Part shown: positions 45,156-57,300 of the stretch, one piece after another | Position numbering within the stretch: the stretch's first letter is position 1 | How the letters are laid out: each line of letters begins with the position of its first letter | Source: Perognathus longimembris pacificus | Lineage: Eukaryota; Chordata; Mammalia; Rodentia; Heteromyidae | Direction of reading: 5' to 3' | Length of the DNA: 64,000 bases | NCBI RefSeq assembly: GCF_023159225.1 | Contig: NC_063161.1 | Span: 72,568,767-72,632,766, forward strand | Program-made: the position numbers and the translations under genes | Notes under the pieces: model-generated | Seen by the model: the letters and a program-made list of their open reading frames with translations, nothing else | Database searches by the model: none | What the model was told of the DNA's origin: nothing

Positions 45156-45429
45156 AAGCCATCTTTGTGTTGCTGTCATTGTTTTTGGCGCTGAGTGTTA
45201 AGCTCGTGCTAAGCAAGTGTACCACTGAAATTCGTCCTCAGCTGAATGAGGATATTATTTGGGGGGGGGGGGGTGTGAATGAGGACATTTTTTAAAAACA
45301 AGGGGATAATAAAACTGAAACCCAAGAGGGTGATGACCTGGGATGGGAGGCTCGAAAGGAGAGAAAAGTGGGCAGAAACTGCAGGTAGGTATAAATTACT
45401 ACTGAGAGTTTTGTTTGTTGCTTTGTTTT

Positions 45430-45668
45430 TGTAATGGGGCTTGAACTCAGGGTCTGGACACTGTCCTGAGATTTTGTTTGTTTCTTTGTTTTAACTCAAG
45501 GCTAGTGTTCTATCGCATTGAGCCACAGCTCCACTTCCAGTTTTCTGGTGGTTAGTTAGAGACAAGAGTCTTTTGGACTTTGCTGCCTGGGCTGGCTTTG
45601 AAGCGCAATCCTCAGGTCACAGCCTCCAAAGTTACTAGGACTAAAGGTGTGAGCCACCAGTGTCCGGC
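45430..45668 (-). mobile_element. B1/ID composite SINE
   Basis: Minus copy with TGGTGGTTAGTTAGAGACAA and GGTGTGAGCCACCAGTGTCC. Confidence 0.82.
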
Positions 45669-45692
45669 CTGTAGAAATTATTTTAAGAAAGG

Positions 45693-45899
45693 ATGGGGCT
45701 GGGAATATGGCCTAGTGGCAAGAGAGCTCACCTCTTATACATGAAGCCCTGGGTTCGATTCTCCAGCACCACATATCTAGAAAACGGCCAGAAGTGGCGC
45801 TGTGGCGCAAGTGGCAGAGTGCTAGCCTTGAGCAAAAAGAAGCCAGGGACAGTGCTCAGGCCCTGAGTCCAAGCCCCAGGACTGGCCAAAAAAAAAAAA
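45693..45899 (+). mobile_element. Dimeric ID SINE
   Basis: Flanked by AAGAAAGGA on both sides; A tail of 15 bases. Confidence 0.92.
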
Positions 45900-46139
45900 A
45901 AGAAAGGAGGAAGCAAAAGGGAGGGAGAGTGTGAGGAAGGTCAAGGAGATATATTAAGCATCTATGGAATCTTGCAATGAAACCTCTTTGTTCAACAAAT
46001 ATATGCTAGGAACAATGCAAAAAAAATGTATCTATGTTTGAAAGCCTGGGTACCACCAATAAAAGGAAAAGACAATCTGGAGGATGGGAAACAGTGACAA
46101 ATCATGTATCTATAAAATGTATCTAATTAAAAAGTGAAT

Positions 46140-46300
46140 CTAAATAGACACACATCTTCAAAGAAGACAGAAAAAGGGTCAACAAGCATATGAAAAGATG
46201 CTTCAGATCTTTTGTCATAAAAATGCAATTAACCCCTGACACCCCGCTCTCACTAGGCCAGCTATTAAAAAGGAAAACAGACAACATGAGTTAGCAAAAA
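46140..46300 (+). mobile_element. LINE-1 ORF2 3' end fragment
   Basis: A degenerate frame reads the L1 ORF2 C-terminal pattern (VNKHMKRCF, with ATGCAATT where ATGCAAATCAAAAC is usual). Broken and non-coding. Confidence 0.6.
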
Positions 46301-47197
46301 ATTGGAAGAGTGTGGTGGTGCATGCCTGTAATCCCAGCAATCAAGAGACTAAAAAGAATCTCAAATTTGAAGATAGCTTGGGTGACAAAGAAAGACGCTT
46401 CTGAAGAAGAAGAAGAAGACCACCTTAGAAGCCTCTTCCTTTCAATGTGTGACTGAAAAGGTTCTAGTAACGCAGAGGAGACTGGATTGAGACAAGGGCA
46501 GAATAGAACCAGCAGCCATGAAGCAGATGGAGGGAGGGCAGAAAGTGGGGGAGACAAAGTGGACTGAAGAAGAGTCACAAGGCATTTCAGCTCGCCAACG
46601 GCTCCCCAGGAGGAAAAGGGGGCAGTTGAAGACTCCATTGCAGGGCAAAACAGACAGCCCTGGTGACACACACAGAGCCACTCTAGCTGCAGGAAATGCC
46701 CACCCATCCTGCCAGCCCTGATCCCAACACAGGACTTTGTGACACAGTGACTTCCAATGGAAGAGGCTTTGGGAAGAAGACAGTAAGATGCCATCTTGAG
46801 AGAGGGTCTGTTTTAGGGACTGGGTTTTGCTCCGGGGGACCTGAGGATAAGGAACAAATAGTTGAAGGAAATTAAAAAAGGATGCAAACGAACAGCTAAC
46901 TGAGCTCAAAGAGACTTCAAACAGCTGAATGAAATACAGAAGGCAATGCAGGGTATGAAAATAATTTAATAAAGATGTACAAATCCTGGAAAGAAATGAA
47001 ACAAATCTTGAAAATGAAGAATTCAATAGCTCAAAGAAAAAGGGAAAGGGAAAGAAAGAAAAGCCTAGCTAAGATGGGAGCCAGTGGTTCCTGCTTGAAA
47101 TCTTAGCTACATGGGAGGTTGTGATCTGGAGGATAGATGTTTGAAGACAGCCAAGGCAGAAAGGTCAGTGAGATTTCATCTGTAAAATAATTAACAA

Positions 47198-47400
47198 GCC
47201 AGGTGCTGGTGGCTCAAGCCTGTAATCCTAGCAACTTAGGAGGCTGAGATCCGAGGTTCATAGCCAGCCCTGGTAGGAAAGTCCATGAAACACTTATCTT
47301 CAATTAACCACCAGAAAATTGGAAGTGGCGCTGTGGCTAAAGTGGTAGAGCAGAAAAAACCAGGGACAGCAGCCAGGCCTTCAGGTGGAGCCCTACAACC
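47198..47400 (+). mobile_element. B1/ID composite SINE inside the L1
   Basis: AGGTGCTGGTGGCTCAAGCC head; TCAATTAACCACCAGAAAAT middle. Confidence 0.82.
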
Positions 47401-47768
47401 AACTAAACAAACAAACAAATAAATAAAAATAATTAGCAAAAAGCAGAGCTGGAGGTATGGGTCAAAATGTAGAGGATTAGCCAAACAAGCAAGATAGCTG
47501 ACTAAACATGAGGCTAAACTCTAGTATTGACAAAAGAAATCAATCCCCTGCTTATACACGAGTACAAGTTGAGTAGAGTATCTGGGACTGAAGATAAAGC
47601 AATGGAATTGCACCAATCCATCAAAGACACTGAGCAAACACTAACAAGCACAAGTGGAATTTTTGCCTATAATCCTAGCTATTTACCAGCCTGAGACCAA
47701 AGAAGGATGGTTCAAACCCAGCCTGATGAACAAAACAAAACAAAACACCCAGCAAGACTCTTATCTTA

Positions 47769-47962
47769 GGGCTGAGAATATGGCCCAGTGTCAAAAAGTG
47801 CTTGCCTTGTATACATGAAGCCCTGGGTTTGATTCCTCAGCACCACATATATAGAAAAAGCCAGAAGTGGCCCTGTGGCTCAAGTGGCAGAGTGCTAGCC
47901 TTGAGCAAAAAGAAACCAGGGACAGTGCTTAGGCCCTGAGTCCAAGCCCCAGGACTGGCAAA
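47769..47962 (+). mobile_element. Dimeric ID SINE inside the L1 region
   Basis: Preceded by AAGACTCTTATCTTA (47754-47768) and followed by AAGACTCTTATCTT (47963-47976), a target-site duplication. Confidence 0.94.
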
Positions 47963-47976
47963 AAGACTCTTATCTT

Positions 47977-48187
47977 TTTTTTTTTTTTTTTTTTGGCCAG
48001 TCCTGGGCCTTGGACTCAGGGCCTGAGCACCTTCCCTGGCTTCTTCCCCACTCAAGGCTAGCACTCTGCCACCTGAGCCACAGCGCCCCTTCTGGCCATT
48101 TTTCATATATGTGGTGCTGGGGAATCGAACCGAGAGCTTCATGTGTAGGAGGCAAGCACTCTTGCCACTAGGCCATATTCCCAGCCC
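47977..48187 (-). mobile_element. Dimeric ID SINE at the same target site, opposite strand
   Basis: Starts directly after the 3' duplication of the previous SINE and is followed by a third AAGACTCTTATCTTA (48188-48202). Confidence 0.94.
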
Positions 48188-48839
48188 AAGACTCTTATCT
48201 TAGCCAATAAAAAGAGGGGAATAGTTCAAGTGGTAGGGCACAAGCTGTGAATGAAAAAGTTGGGCAAAAGCATGAGGCCCTGAGTTCAAGGCCCAGCACC
48301 AGCACAAACTAAAAGACAAAACAAAAAATGATGGAAGAAGAAGACGAGATCAGAGATAAGTGAATCAATAAAAATAATTGCAGAAAAGAGGACCGTCTAG
48401 GTGGACACCAGACAGGCAAGATCAGAGAACATCTATACACACAACATAGTTAAAACACTCATGTAGAGATAAAGAGAGAATATTAAAGGCTGCAAGGGAG
48501 CAACAACTCACACATACTGACAAAGCCATTGGAATAACAACAGATTTCTCAGCACAAACCCTAAATGCAAGCATGGCATAGAAGGATATAATCCAAGCCC
48601 TGAAAGATAGTCATTGTCAACATAGATCACTGTGCCTAGCAAAGCTAGCCTTCATAATTGAGTGAGAAATAATAACTTCCCATGATAAAACCTAAAGGAA
48701 TTCATGATCACAAAACTAGCACTACATAAGGTGCTCAAAAGAACCCTACACACAAAAGAGGAAGAAATAAAAACAGGAAAGAACAAATCACACTAGATGA
48801 GCAAAGTAGTCAAAGAAGAATAGCTAAGAAGTACACATG

Positions 48840-49075
48840 ACGCCAGGCACTGTTGGCTCACATCTGTAATCCCAGCCACTCAAGATACCTGAGATCTGAG
48901 GATCACATTCAAAACCAGACAAGGCAGGAAAGTTTGTGAGACTCTTATCTCCAATTAATGGTAAAAAAAAAAAGTTTGGAAGTGGAGCTTGGCTCAAATG
49001 ATAGAGCACCGAATTTGAGCAAAAAAGTTCACGGACAACACTAGGCTCTGAGTTCAAGCCTAGGATTCACACACA
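48840..49075 (+). mobile_element. B1/ID composite SINE inside the L1
   Basis: GGCTCACATCTGTAATCCCA head and TTATCTCCAATTAATGG middle. Confidence 0.8.
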
Positions 49076-49714
49076 GACATACACATTCACACATTCTCCC
49101 CTTCACACACACACACAGAGAAAATAAACAAAATTAAAAGTAAAAAATCAAAGTAAAAACCAGGCCAAACAATTTGTTATCTACCAGAAATACATCCCAC
49201 TGGCAAAAGACAAACATAGGCCTAAGAGTTTATGGATGGAAAAGTATTTTTCAAACAAAAGGAGCTGGCAGAGTAACTCTACTTATATCTGACAAGACCA
49301 TATTGCAAACTAAAATTAGTCCATGAAACAAATCCATGAAACGAATCCATGAAACAAAAACGTTAGTTCTTAAGTTGGAGGTGTGGCTCTGTTGGTAGAG
49401 TGCTAGCCCATGAGAAAAGTGTAGGGTACCGAGTTCGAGTTCCAGTCTCAGATCACTAAAATAACAACAACAAAGTAGCTCTTGGAAAGAATACTACAAA
49501 ACTCTAGTCAATCTGACCAAAAGGAAGAGAGAAAAATGTTCAAGTTAATAAAAGTATAGATGAAAAGTGGCCATTGTCTCAACAAATACTAGATAGAGTA
49601 TCATGAGAGAATAATTTGAAAAGATTTATTCAGAGAACTGGCAAATCTAGAATCATTTGAGATATAAAGTGAGCAGTAGAATTGATTGAAGCAGTCATAA
49701 AGAGTCTCCTAGCC

Positions 49715-50170
49715 TAGTGCCAGCAGCTCATGCCTGTAACCCTAGCTACTCATGGTTTGAAGCCAGCCTGGGCAGAAAAGTGTGGGAGATTCTGTTTTTG
49801 TTTGGTTTTATTTTTTTGCCAGTCCTGGGGCTTGAACTCAGAGCCTGAGCACTGTCCCTGGCTTCTTTTTTGCTCAAGGCTAGCACTCTGCCACTTGAGC
49901 CACAGCACCACTTCTGGCCGTTTTCTATGTGTGTGGTGCTTGGGAATCGAACCCAGGGCTTCATGTATACAAGACGAGCACTTTACCACTAGGCCATATT
50001 CCCAGCCCTTCTGGGAGATTCTTATTCCCAGTTAATCACCAAAAAGCCAGAAGAGAAGCTGTGGCTCAAGTGATAGAATGCTAACCTTGAGCAAAAGAAG
50101 CTCAGGGACAGCACCCAGGCCCAGAGTTCAAGCCCCAGCCACTGGCACCAAAACAAACAAACAAACAAAA
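49715..50170 (+). mobile_element. B1/ID composite SINE split by a minus ID SINE
   Basis: The outer plus SINE runs 49715-49798 and 50009-50170. The inner dimeric ID SINE (49799-50008, minus) is flanked by TGGGAGATTCT on both sides. Confidence 0.9.
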
Positions 50171-50189
50171 AAAAGGGTAGGTTTTTGTT

Positions 50190-50219
50190 GTTGCAGTTGT
50201 TGTTGTTGTTGTTGTTGTT
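50190..50219. repeat. (GTT)n microsatellite
   Basis: About nine GTT triplets. Confidence 0.9.
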
Positions 50220-50412
50220 TGGCATCAGTCCTGGGGCTTAAACTCAGAGCCTGGGCGCTGTCCATGAGCTTCTTTGCTCAAAGCTTGTGCTCTACCACTT
50301 GAGCCACAGCACTACTTCCAGCTTTTTTTGTTTATGTGGTACCGAGGAGTCAAACTCAGGCTTCATATATGCTTGGTAAGCACTCGACCACTAAGCCACA
50401 TTTCCAACCCAA
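50220..50412 (-). mobile_element. Dimeric ID SINE, older copy
   Basis: GGCATCAGTCCTGGGGCTTA to CACTAAGCCACATTTCCAAC, minus orientation. Confidence 0.85.
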
Positions 50413-50769
50413 CCTCATCCTTTTATGACAGGAGTTCGGCAGAAACTGGAGTTGAAGGAACATACCTCAACATAATAAAGTTTACCTAATACAGACCTAC
50501 AGACAACCTCATACGAAATGGGAAACCTGAAGTCAGTTTCCCTAAAATCAGGAATAGACCCAAATGTATACTCGCCTCATTCCTATTCGACATATTACTA
50601 CAATTCCTAGAGAAATAAGGCAAGATAAAGAAATGAAAGACATTGTATATCCCTATTTGTGATTGTATATTTTAAAAACCCTAAAGACTACAATAAAATT
50701 CTAGATTTGATAAAGATGGCAGGATGTAAAAGCAATACTCAAAACTCAATAGGATGTTTTTGTTTGTTT

Positions 50770-51010
50770 TGTTGTTTGTGTGTGTGTGCTGATCCTCCTC
50801 GGGCTTAAACTCGGACTCGGTGCTATCACTGAGTTGTTCTTTCCCCCCCCCCCCCACTCAAGGCTAGTGCTCTACCACTTGAGATACAGCTCCACTTCTG
50901 GATTTTTAGTAGTTAATTGGAGAAAATAGTCTCACAGACTTTCCTGCCCAGGCTGGCTTTGACCAGCAATCCTCAGATCTCAGGCTCCTGAGTAGCTAGG
51001 CTTATACCAG
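50770..51010 (-). mobile_element. B1/ID composite SINE inside L1 ORF2
   Basis: Minus copy with TAGTTAATTGGAGAAAATAG and GAGTAGCTAGGCTTAT. Confidence 0.8.
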
Positions 51011-51211
51011 TCCCCAAAAGTAGTTTCTCCCCCCCAGCAGTAGTTTTTTTTTTTTTTTAAATACCAACAATGAAGTAGCTGAGCAGTAAATCAAGAAAAT
51101 AATCCCATGCACAATAGCTCTGAAAACAATAAAATATCCAGGCATTAACCTAAGGGAAGTAAAAACCTCTACCAAAAAAGCAAACAAACAAACAAACAAA
51201 CAAACAAATGT

Positions 51212-51670
51212 CAGCCCAGTGCCAGTGGCTCATTCCTGTAATCCTAGCTACTCAGTAGGCTGAGATCTGAGAATCTTGGCTCAAAGCCAGCCTGGGCAGA
51301 AAAGCCCATGAAACTTTTTTTTTTTTTTTTTTTTGGGCCAGTCCTGGGCCTTGGACTCAGGGCCTGAGCACTGTCCCTGGCTTCTTCCTGCTCAAGGATA
51401 GCACTCTGCCACCTGAGCCACAGCGCCCCTTCTGGCCGTTTTACATATATGTGGTGCTGGTGAATCAAACCAGAGCTTCATGTGTAGGAGACAAGCACTC
51501 TTGCCACTAGGCCATATTCCCAGTCCCCCCCCCCCCAATGAAACTTTTATCTCCAATTAACCTTTCAAAAACTGAAAGTGGAGCTTGGCTCAAGTGGTAG
51601 GGCCTTAAGCAAAGGAACTCATAAGAGTGCCCAGGCTCTGAGTTCAAGCCCCACAATTGACAAAACAAAC
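51212..51670 (+). mobile_element. B1/ID composite SINE split by a minus ID SINE
   Basis: The outer plus SINE is interrupted by a dimeric ID SINE at 51319-51536 (minus). ATGAAACTTTT lies on both sides of the insert. Confidence 0.92.
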
Positions 51671-51871
51671 AAAAACTTCTAAAAGTAATTGCAGAAAATA
51701 TTAGAAGATGGCAAGACCTCCGAAGCTCATGGACTGGCAGAATTAATATCCTGAAAATGGCCACAGCCACTGAAAGCAATGCAGATCCAACGTGATCCCC
51801 ATCAAAGTGCTGATGGCATTCTTCACAGAAATAGAAAGATGAACTAAAATTCACATACGAAAGTTATCATG

Positions 51872-52076
51872 AGCTGGGAATACCGCCTAGTGGCAAGAGT
51901 ACTTGCCTCATATACATGAAGCCCTGGGTTGGATTGCTCAGCACCACATATATAGAAAATGGCCACAAGTGGCGCTGTGGCTCAAGTGGCAGAGTGCTAG
52001 CCTTGAGCAAAAAGGAAGCCAGGGACAGTGCTCAGGCCCTGAGTTCAAGCCCCAGGACTGGCAAAAAAAAAAAAAA
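51872..52076 (+). mobile_element. Dimeric ID SINE inside the L1 region
   Basis: GAGCTGGGAATACCGCCTAG core; GGCGCTGTGGCTCAAGTGGC half; A15 tail. Confidence 0.9.
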
Positions 52077-52109
52077 AGTAATCTTGATCAAAAAGGGCAA
52101 CAGTGGCCT

Positions 52110-53800
52110 GCTGCTGGTCAACCTGAGATATGGGGATCTTGATTTGAAGCCAGCTCAGGGAAGGAAAGTTCAGGAGACACTTATCTCCAATTAAGCTCCA
52201 AAACAAATTTTTTTTTAAATGTGAGAAGTGAGCTGTGAATCAAGTCCGAGAGCACTAGCCTTGAACATAGAAGCTCAGGGGCAGCACCCAGGCCCTGAGG
52301 TCAAGCCACAAGACCTGCAGCAAAACCAAATAAATAAATAATTGGGTGCAACTAGTTGTGCAGGAAACATAAATAAGAGGATCACAGTTCAAGACAAGTC
52401 TAGCCTAAAACAAACAAAACCCTGGATGCTATTTGAAAAATAGCAAAGGCAAAAGGGGAGTAATGGATCAAGTGGTGGTTCAATCTTAAGTGGCAAATTA
52501 AAAAAAAAAAACTCACAGCCTTGTAGAGAAAGAGTGTAAGGGTCTGAGAGAAAGAGGAGAGGGGGGAGTCAAACAGTAGGGGCCAGGGGCCAGGAGCCAG
52601 GAGTGCCAACAGGGGCGGGGCAATGAGCTCAGGAAGAGAAGGGCAACCAGAGGAGGCTTCTTCGCACACTGCAGTGGAGTTATCAGGTCTGCAGATGAGG
52701 GCCATTCAGAAAGCTGACTGGAAATACTGGCCTGTGGGAGGCAGAACAGAGGAGGCTAAGAGGGACATTGGGCAGCAGCAGATCAAGGGCTGTGTGTGTT
52801 TTGATCAAAGGGCAGAGAAGGGCATGTGCTTGGCTAGGGGAGGTGGAGAGAGGGCTTCCTACAGGTGGTGATGTTCCCAGTGTGCCAGAACTCAAAAGAT
52901 GTGGAAGGAGCTGGCGCTAAACTTGGTGATGCCCACCTGTAATGCTGAGGCAGGAGGATCAGGAGCTCCAGACAGTCTGGGTTATGTAGCAAGTCAGCTT
53001 GTTTTGGAAGCATCCTTATTGAGTTCCCCCAGACATGTCTTTAATTCCATTGTTTTCTTCTCAAATTTCAGGACTCCTATTCATCCCTTGAAACCCAGAT
53101 TAATTGTCACCACTTCTCATAATTGCTTTGATCACTCAGGCCGTGCCTCTGTTCTTGTCGGCCACGTGGGGAAGTAGAACTGGGTCAGTGACTTCCATCC
53201 TAATTTAACCCCAGCCACTTGATCTTGGGGTGTCTTTTCCTGAGGTGGAGACCTTAACAACGGCCAAGCCTAGCTGTTGAGATAAGATTGTATCTGACAA
53301 CTCATGAGAACTGGAAGCTGTCCTATAGTGACAGCTGCCTTTCCTTGAACTCTAGTAAACTGAGCAGGAAAGTGACTGTCTTATCTGTGATCTCCCTGTC
53401 CCCAGGGTACAACTCACTGCAGGGAGTCGTGGGGCCATCCTTTAGCTGTAATGAGATTGGTGATGTCATCGCTGAGATTTTTTTTTTTGGTGGCGCCAGG
53501 GGCTGGGACCAGGTGCTGGTTGGAGGCCAGCGCTTTTCCACCGAGTCACACCCCCACCTCACTGCGGGGGTTCCCACCCCCCCCTCCAAAATGACAGGCA
53601 CTCACAGTGGGTACCCCAAGCAGCCAAGGTTTACAGTGTGTGCCTGGATTAGGGACTCCTATTACAGGAAAGGAGAAACTGAGGCCCAGGGAGGGTGAGT
53701 GCTTGTCCAAGTTACCAGCAAGGAAGCCAAACTTTGAAACTGGTGTCAATGCAAGGGAGGTGGGAAAAATATAACCTAGCCCTGCAGATTGTGGGAGCCC
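52110..53800. other. Spacer upstream of VPS37D
   Basis: 52130-52330 is a B1/ID SINE. 52915-53000 is a B1-like piece. 53640-53700 is a MIR-like piece (AGGAGAAACTGAGGCCCAGG). The remainder is unique with no recognised gene. Confidence 0.5.
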
Positions 53801-54171
53801 GGGGCTGCGGGGGGGGAGGGGGGTGGGAAATGGGGGGCGGGCCTGGGGGGCGTCGCGGGATAAAAGGGCGCAGATTTCCGCGGGAGGATGGGTTTGCGGG
53901 CGAGCTTTGCGTGGAGGGGTGCGGCCCTCTCGCGCGCTCTGCTCCCCGCCCCGCCCCGCCCCGCCCACCCGCGCTCCGGCGGCGCCGCCGCGCGCGCGCG
54001 GCCCCTTTAAGAGCGCGCGGGGCGCCCCCTGGCGGCGGCGTGGCGCGGAGCGGCGCGGCAGCCGGAGCGGCGCGGATCCCGGAGCCGGAGCGGCGCGGCG
54101 CGGAGCGGAGTCGGGCGGAGCGGGCCGAGCGGGCCGAGCCAGCAGCCGAGCTGGGGGCGCGGGCGGGCGGG
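53800..54171 (+). promoter_or_regulatory. VPS37D: VPS37D CpG-island promoter with TATA-like box
   Basis: Strong CpG island with GC boxes (CCCCGCCCCGCCCCGCCC near 53945). A TATA-like ATAAAAGG at 53860-53867 lies 305 bp before the start codon. Two TTTAAG/TAAAAG motifs sit among otherwise GC-rich DNA. Confidence 0.6.
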
Positions 54172-54309
54172 ATGTACCGGGCCCGGGCGGCGCGGGCGGG
54201 GCCGGAGCCCGGCAGCCCGGGGCGCTTTGGGATCCTCAGCACCGGGCAGCTGCGGGACCTGCTCCAGGACGAGCCCAAGCTGGACCGGATCGTGCGGCTC
54301 AGCCGGAAG
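54172..54309 (+). CDS. VPS37D: VPS37D coding exon 1 (residues 1-46)
   Basis: Starts MYRARAARAGPEPGSPGRFG inside the CpG island and ends RLSRK, with donor AAG|GTAGCG. Confidence 0.95.
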
Positions 54310-57300
54310 GTAGCGCGGGGCCGGGCGTGGGTCTGGGGCCGGGCCGCGGCCTGCGGGACCCGCCGGGGGCCGCGGGGCCGGGCCGCGGGGCGCAGGGCCC
54401 CCACGTCCGCGGGGTCCCCCCCATCGGGAGGCCCGGAGCCGGGCGGGGCGCGGGGCCCGCGGCGGGCGGGGGGCGTGTTCCGGGCCCGGGGCGATGGGGG
54501 CGGCCGCGGCGCGGAGCCTCGGATCCCCGGGCCGGGGCGGCGGGCAGGGGAGGCGCCCTCCGCGGGTAGCGCCGCGGGCCCCGCTGGGCGCCGGGGAGGG
54601 GCCGTGCACGGCCGGGGGGGCGGCGGGGCCGCGGGCCCGAGGCCGCCGGGGAGAAAGTTGTCTTCCGAGGCCCAGGCTCTGTGCCCGCGGGCCGCGGCGG
54701 GGTGCGCGCGGGGCGGCGAGAGGGGTGGCCGCCCCCGAGGCCCGCGGCCGGGACGCACGCTCGGCCCCACCGCCACCGCCGGGGCCGGGGCCGGGCTCCG
54801 CCAGGCCGGGCTGACCGCCAGCTGCCAGCCGCGGGGGGCGGCCGGGCTGGGAGACGGGGAGGAGGGGGGGTGTGTCCCCGGGGCGTCGGGGGTGCTGGGG
54901 GGCAGAGGGCTGGCGGGGGGTGGGGTGGGCGCACACACCCATCAGCCCCCAGTAGAGCCCCAAGCGTGGGGGACCCGTGTTGTCACCACAGCCACCTGAG
55001 GAGGAAGGAGCCAGACAAAGCCTGCACACTGGACAAGCAGCTGGTGGAAAATGGGACAGGGAGGGAGGGAGGGAGGGAGGGGAAGTCCTGCGGGACCAGA
55101 GCAGACATATTAATTGAAAAATTAAAAATTAAGTAACATTTGTAGAGGCCTTGATAGTTTGGTTCACTCGGGGTTTCCAGTCACCCTAGGAGGGAGGCGA
55201 TTGGAACTCAGGGTGGGAGAGAACCAGGCCCAGGGCTGGAGTCAGAGGCTGGTCCTTCCCTTGTCAACCTGTTGGGCTTCTCCCCCCCCTGTGGTTCGGG
55301 GTCTTGGGGGGGGGGGCTGTGGGCTGCGCCCCTGGGGCTGCTACACGCCTGGGGACCCCCTGATTGCCCATCTCTTCTCTGGGGCAGTTCCAGGGTCTGC
55401 AGTTGGAGCGAGAGGCGTGCCTGGCCTCCAACTATGCACTGGCCAAGGAGAACCTGGCCCTGCGGCCTCGCCTGGAGATGGGCCGGACAGCCCTGGCCAT
55501 CAAGTACCAGGAGCTTCGAGAGGTGGCAGAAAACTGCGCCGACAAGCTACAGCGGCTGGGTGAGGGGACGAAGGAAGGCCTGCCCCGGGAGGCCCACCAG
55601 GGGAGGCCCACTGTTGACTTACTGGTTGGTTGGCCTTGGCATACAGCAGGCTAACCTGAAGAGAGGGGTAGTCCTGACCCGGGCAGATTTGAGGGGTGCT
55701 GAACCCTTGGAAGGAGTTGGGTTGGAGAGTTGGGGAGGAAGGGGACCCAAAGCCCTGGTGTTTTAGAGGCCAAAACTCCTCCTTTTTTTCCTGTCTTTTG
55801 ATAGTACTGAGGTTTGAACTCAGTATTTATGCTTGCTAGGCACCCTACCACTTGAGCCACGCCCCCCCTTATTTTCCAGATGGGACTTGCGTTTTTGCCA
55901 TGGGCACACCTCAGGCTGGGCTGGGATCCTCCTACCTATGGCCTCCCATGCCTGCATCTGGGATCACAAATGGGCACCACCACACCTGACCTTCTTAGTT
56001 GAGATGGGGGCTTGCTGTGCTGTCTGGGCCAATCTCAAACTGAGAGACTTTGGGTCTGTGTCTAACAGTAGCTGGGATTATAGGTGTGAGCCTACACTGG
56101 AGGCAGAATGTTAGTAGGGGCTGCCTCACCTTTGACCTGGTTTTGGAAGTCAGGATACCATCTGTCCGTGTCACTCAATGCCCTGCAGTTAAGTATTGGA
56201 CAGATGAGGAAACAAGACTCCAGAGAGGAAGAGAGATGCTTAGACTCACACACAGAGCCAGTGGCAGAGGCAGAGCTCTTGGGCTTTGGGCTGGCCTGGC
56301 CTGTCACTCTGTCCCTCTATGGTCCCCAGAGGAGAGCACACATCGCTGGAGCCCCCACTGTGCGCTGGGCTGGCTGCAGGCGGAGCTGGAAGAGGCCGAG
56401 CAGGATGCTGAGGTGAGGGGCGAGGTGGCTGGCCTAGGGACTGGAGGGGACCTAGTCCTACTCAGATCCATCGCAGACTGAGAGCTCTTCCTCCAGCAAG
56501 CCTGCCTTAAATGCCTGGCCCACAGGAGAGCCCCAGGCAGCTGTGGGGCACACACACGCCCCCCCAACAGAGGCCCAGGACTCAGGACCCGGTAGAGAGA
56601 GCTGGAAGGAGTGGATGAGAGGACCTAGGCCTGGCCTGTGTATGGGGTTTGTTTTGCTGTTTTCTGAACTCAGGACCTCCAGCTCCCCTAGCTTTTTCCA
56701 CTATGGCTGCTGCTCTACCATTTGAGCCGTACCTGGAGGTACTGGTGGAGATGATGTTACACTACTTGGATTTGAACTTTGGGCTAGGCAGGTGCTCAGC
56801 CACTTGAGTCACGCCCCCAGACCTTTTGGCTTTAGTTACTTTGCAGCCAGGATGTCTGGCTGACCTTGGAATGTGAGTCTTCTGATCTCTGCTACCCGAG
56901 TAGTTGGAGGAAGTACACTAGCAGGCTTGGGTGTTATGAAAAGGCATGGGGTCCTGTCCCCATGTCTGACTTAGAAGGGGAGGGGCTGTGGAGGGAGGGG
57001 TGGGGAGCAGCTCCCAGTCTCCCAAGCTGCCTTTCTCCCCTTTGCAGGTGCAGATGGAGCAGCTGCTGCTGGGGGAGCAGAGCCTGGAGGCCTTCCTGCC
57101 TGCCTTCCAGCGAGGCCGGGCCCTGGCACACCTGAGGCGAACGCAGGCTGAAAAACTGCAGGAGCTGCTGCGGCGCCGCGAGCGCCCCCCCCAGCCAGCC
57201 CCCACGGCAGCTCCAGATGCCCCCAAACCGTTCCCACCCGCAGCTGTCCTGCCCACTGGGGCTGCCCGGGGGCCACCAGCTGCACCCCGGAGCCTGCCCC

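Larger units (their letters stand above)
46400..52110 (+). mobile_element. LINE-1 remnant, near full length, broken and riddled with SINEs
   Basis: Pieces occur in L1 order on the plus strand. There is a possible 5' region at 46400-46840, the ORF1 coiled-coil part at 46840-47040 (ANEQLTELKET) and the ORF1 C-terminal domain at 48340-48830 (TTDFSAQTLNA). The ORF2 endonuclease part is at 49150-49320, the reverse-transcriptase parts at 50430-50750 and 51060-51180 (TIALKTIKYPGINL, read with frame breaks), and thumb-like sequence at 51680-51870. Stops and frameshifts occur throughout. At least seven SINEs interrupt it. It cannot be active. Confidence 0.7.

Noticed and set aside
53712..54938. Long antisense open frames (up to 408 codons) over VPS37D exon 1
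   Set aside because: Products of high GC content, which removes stop codons. They are proline/arginine-rich without domains and overlap a well-supported exon on the other strand.
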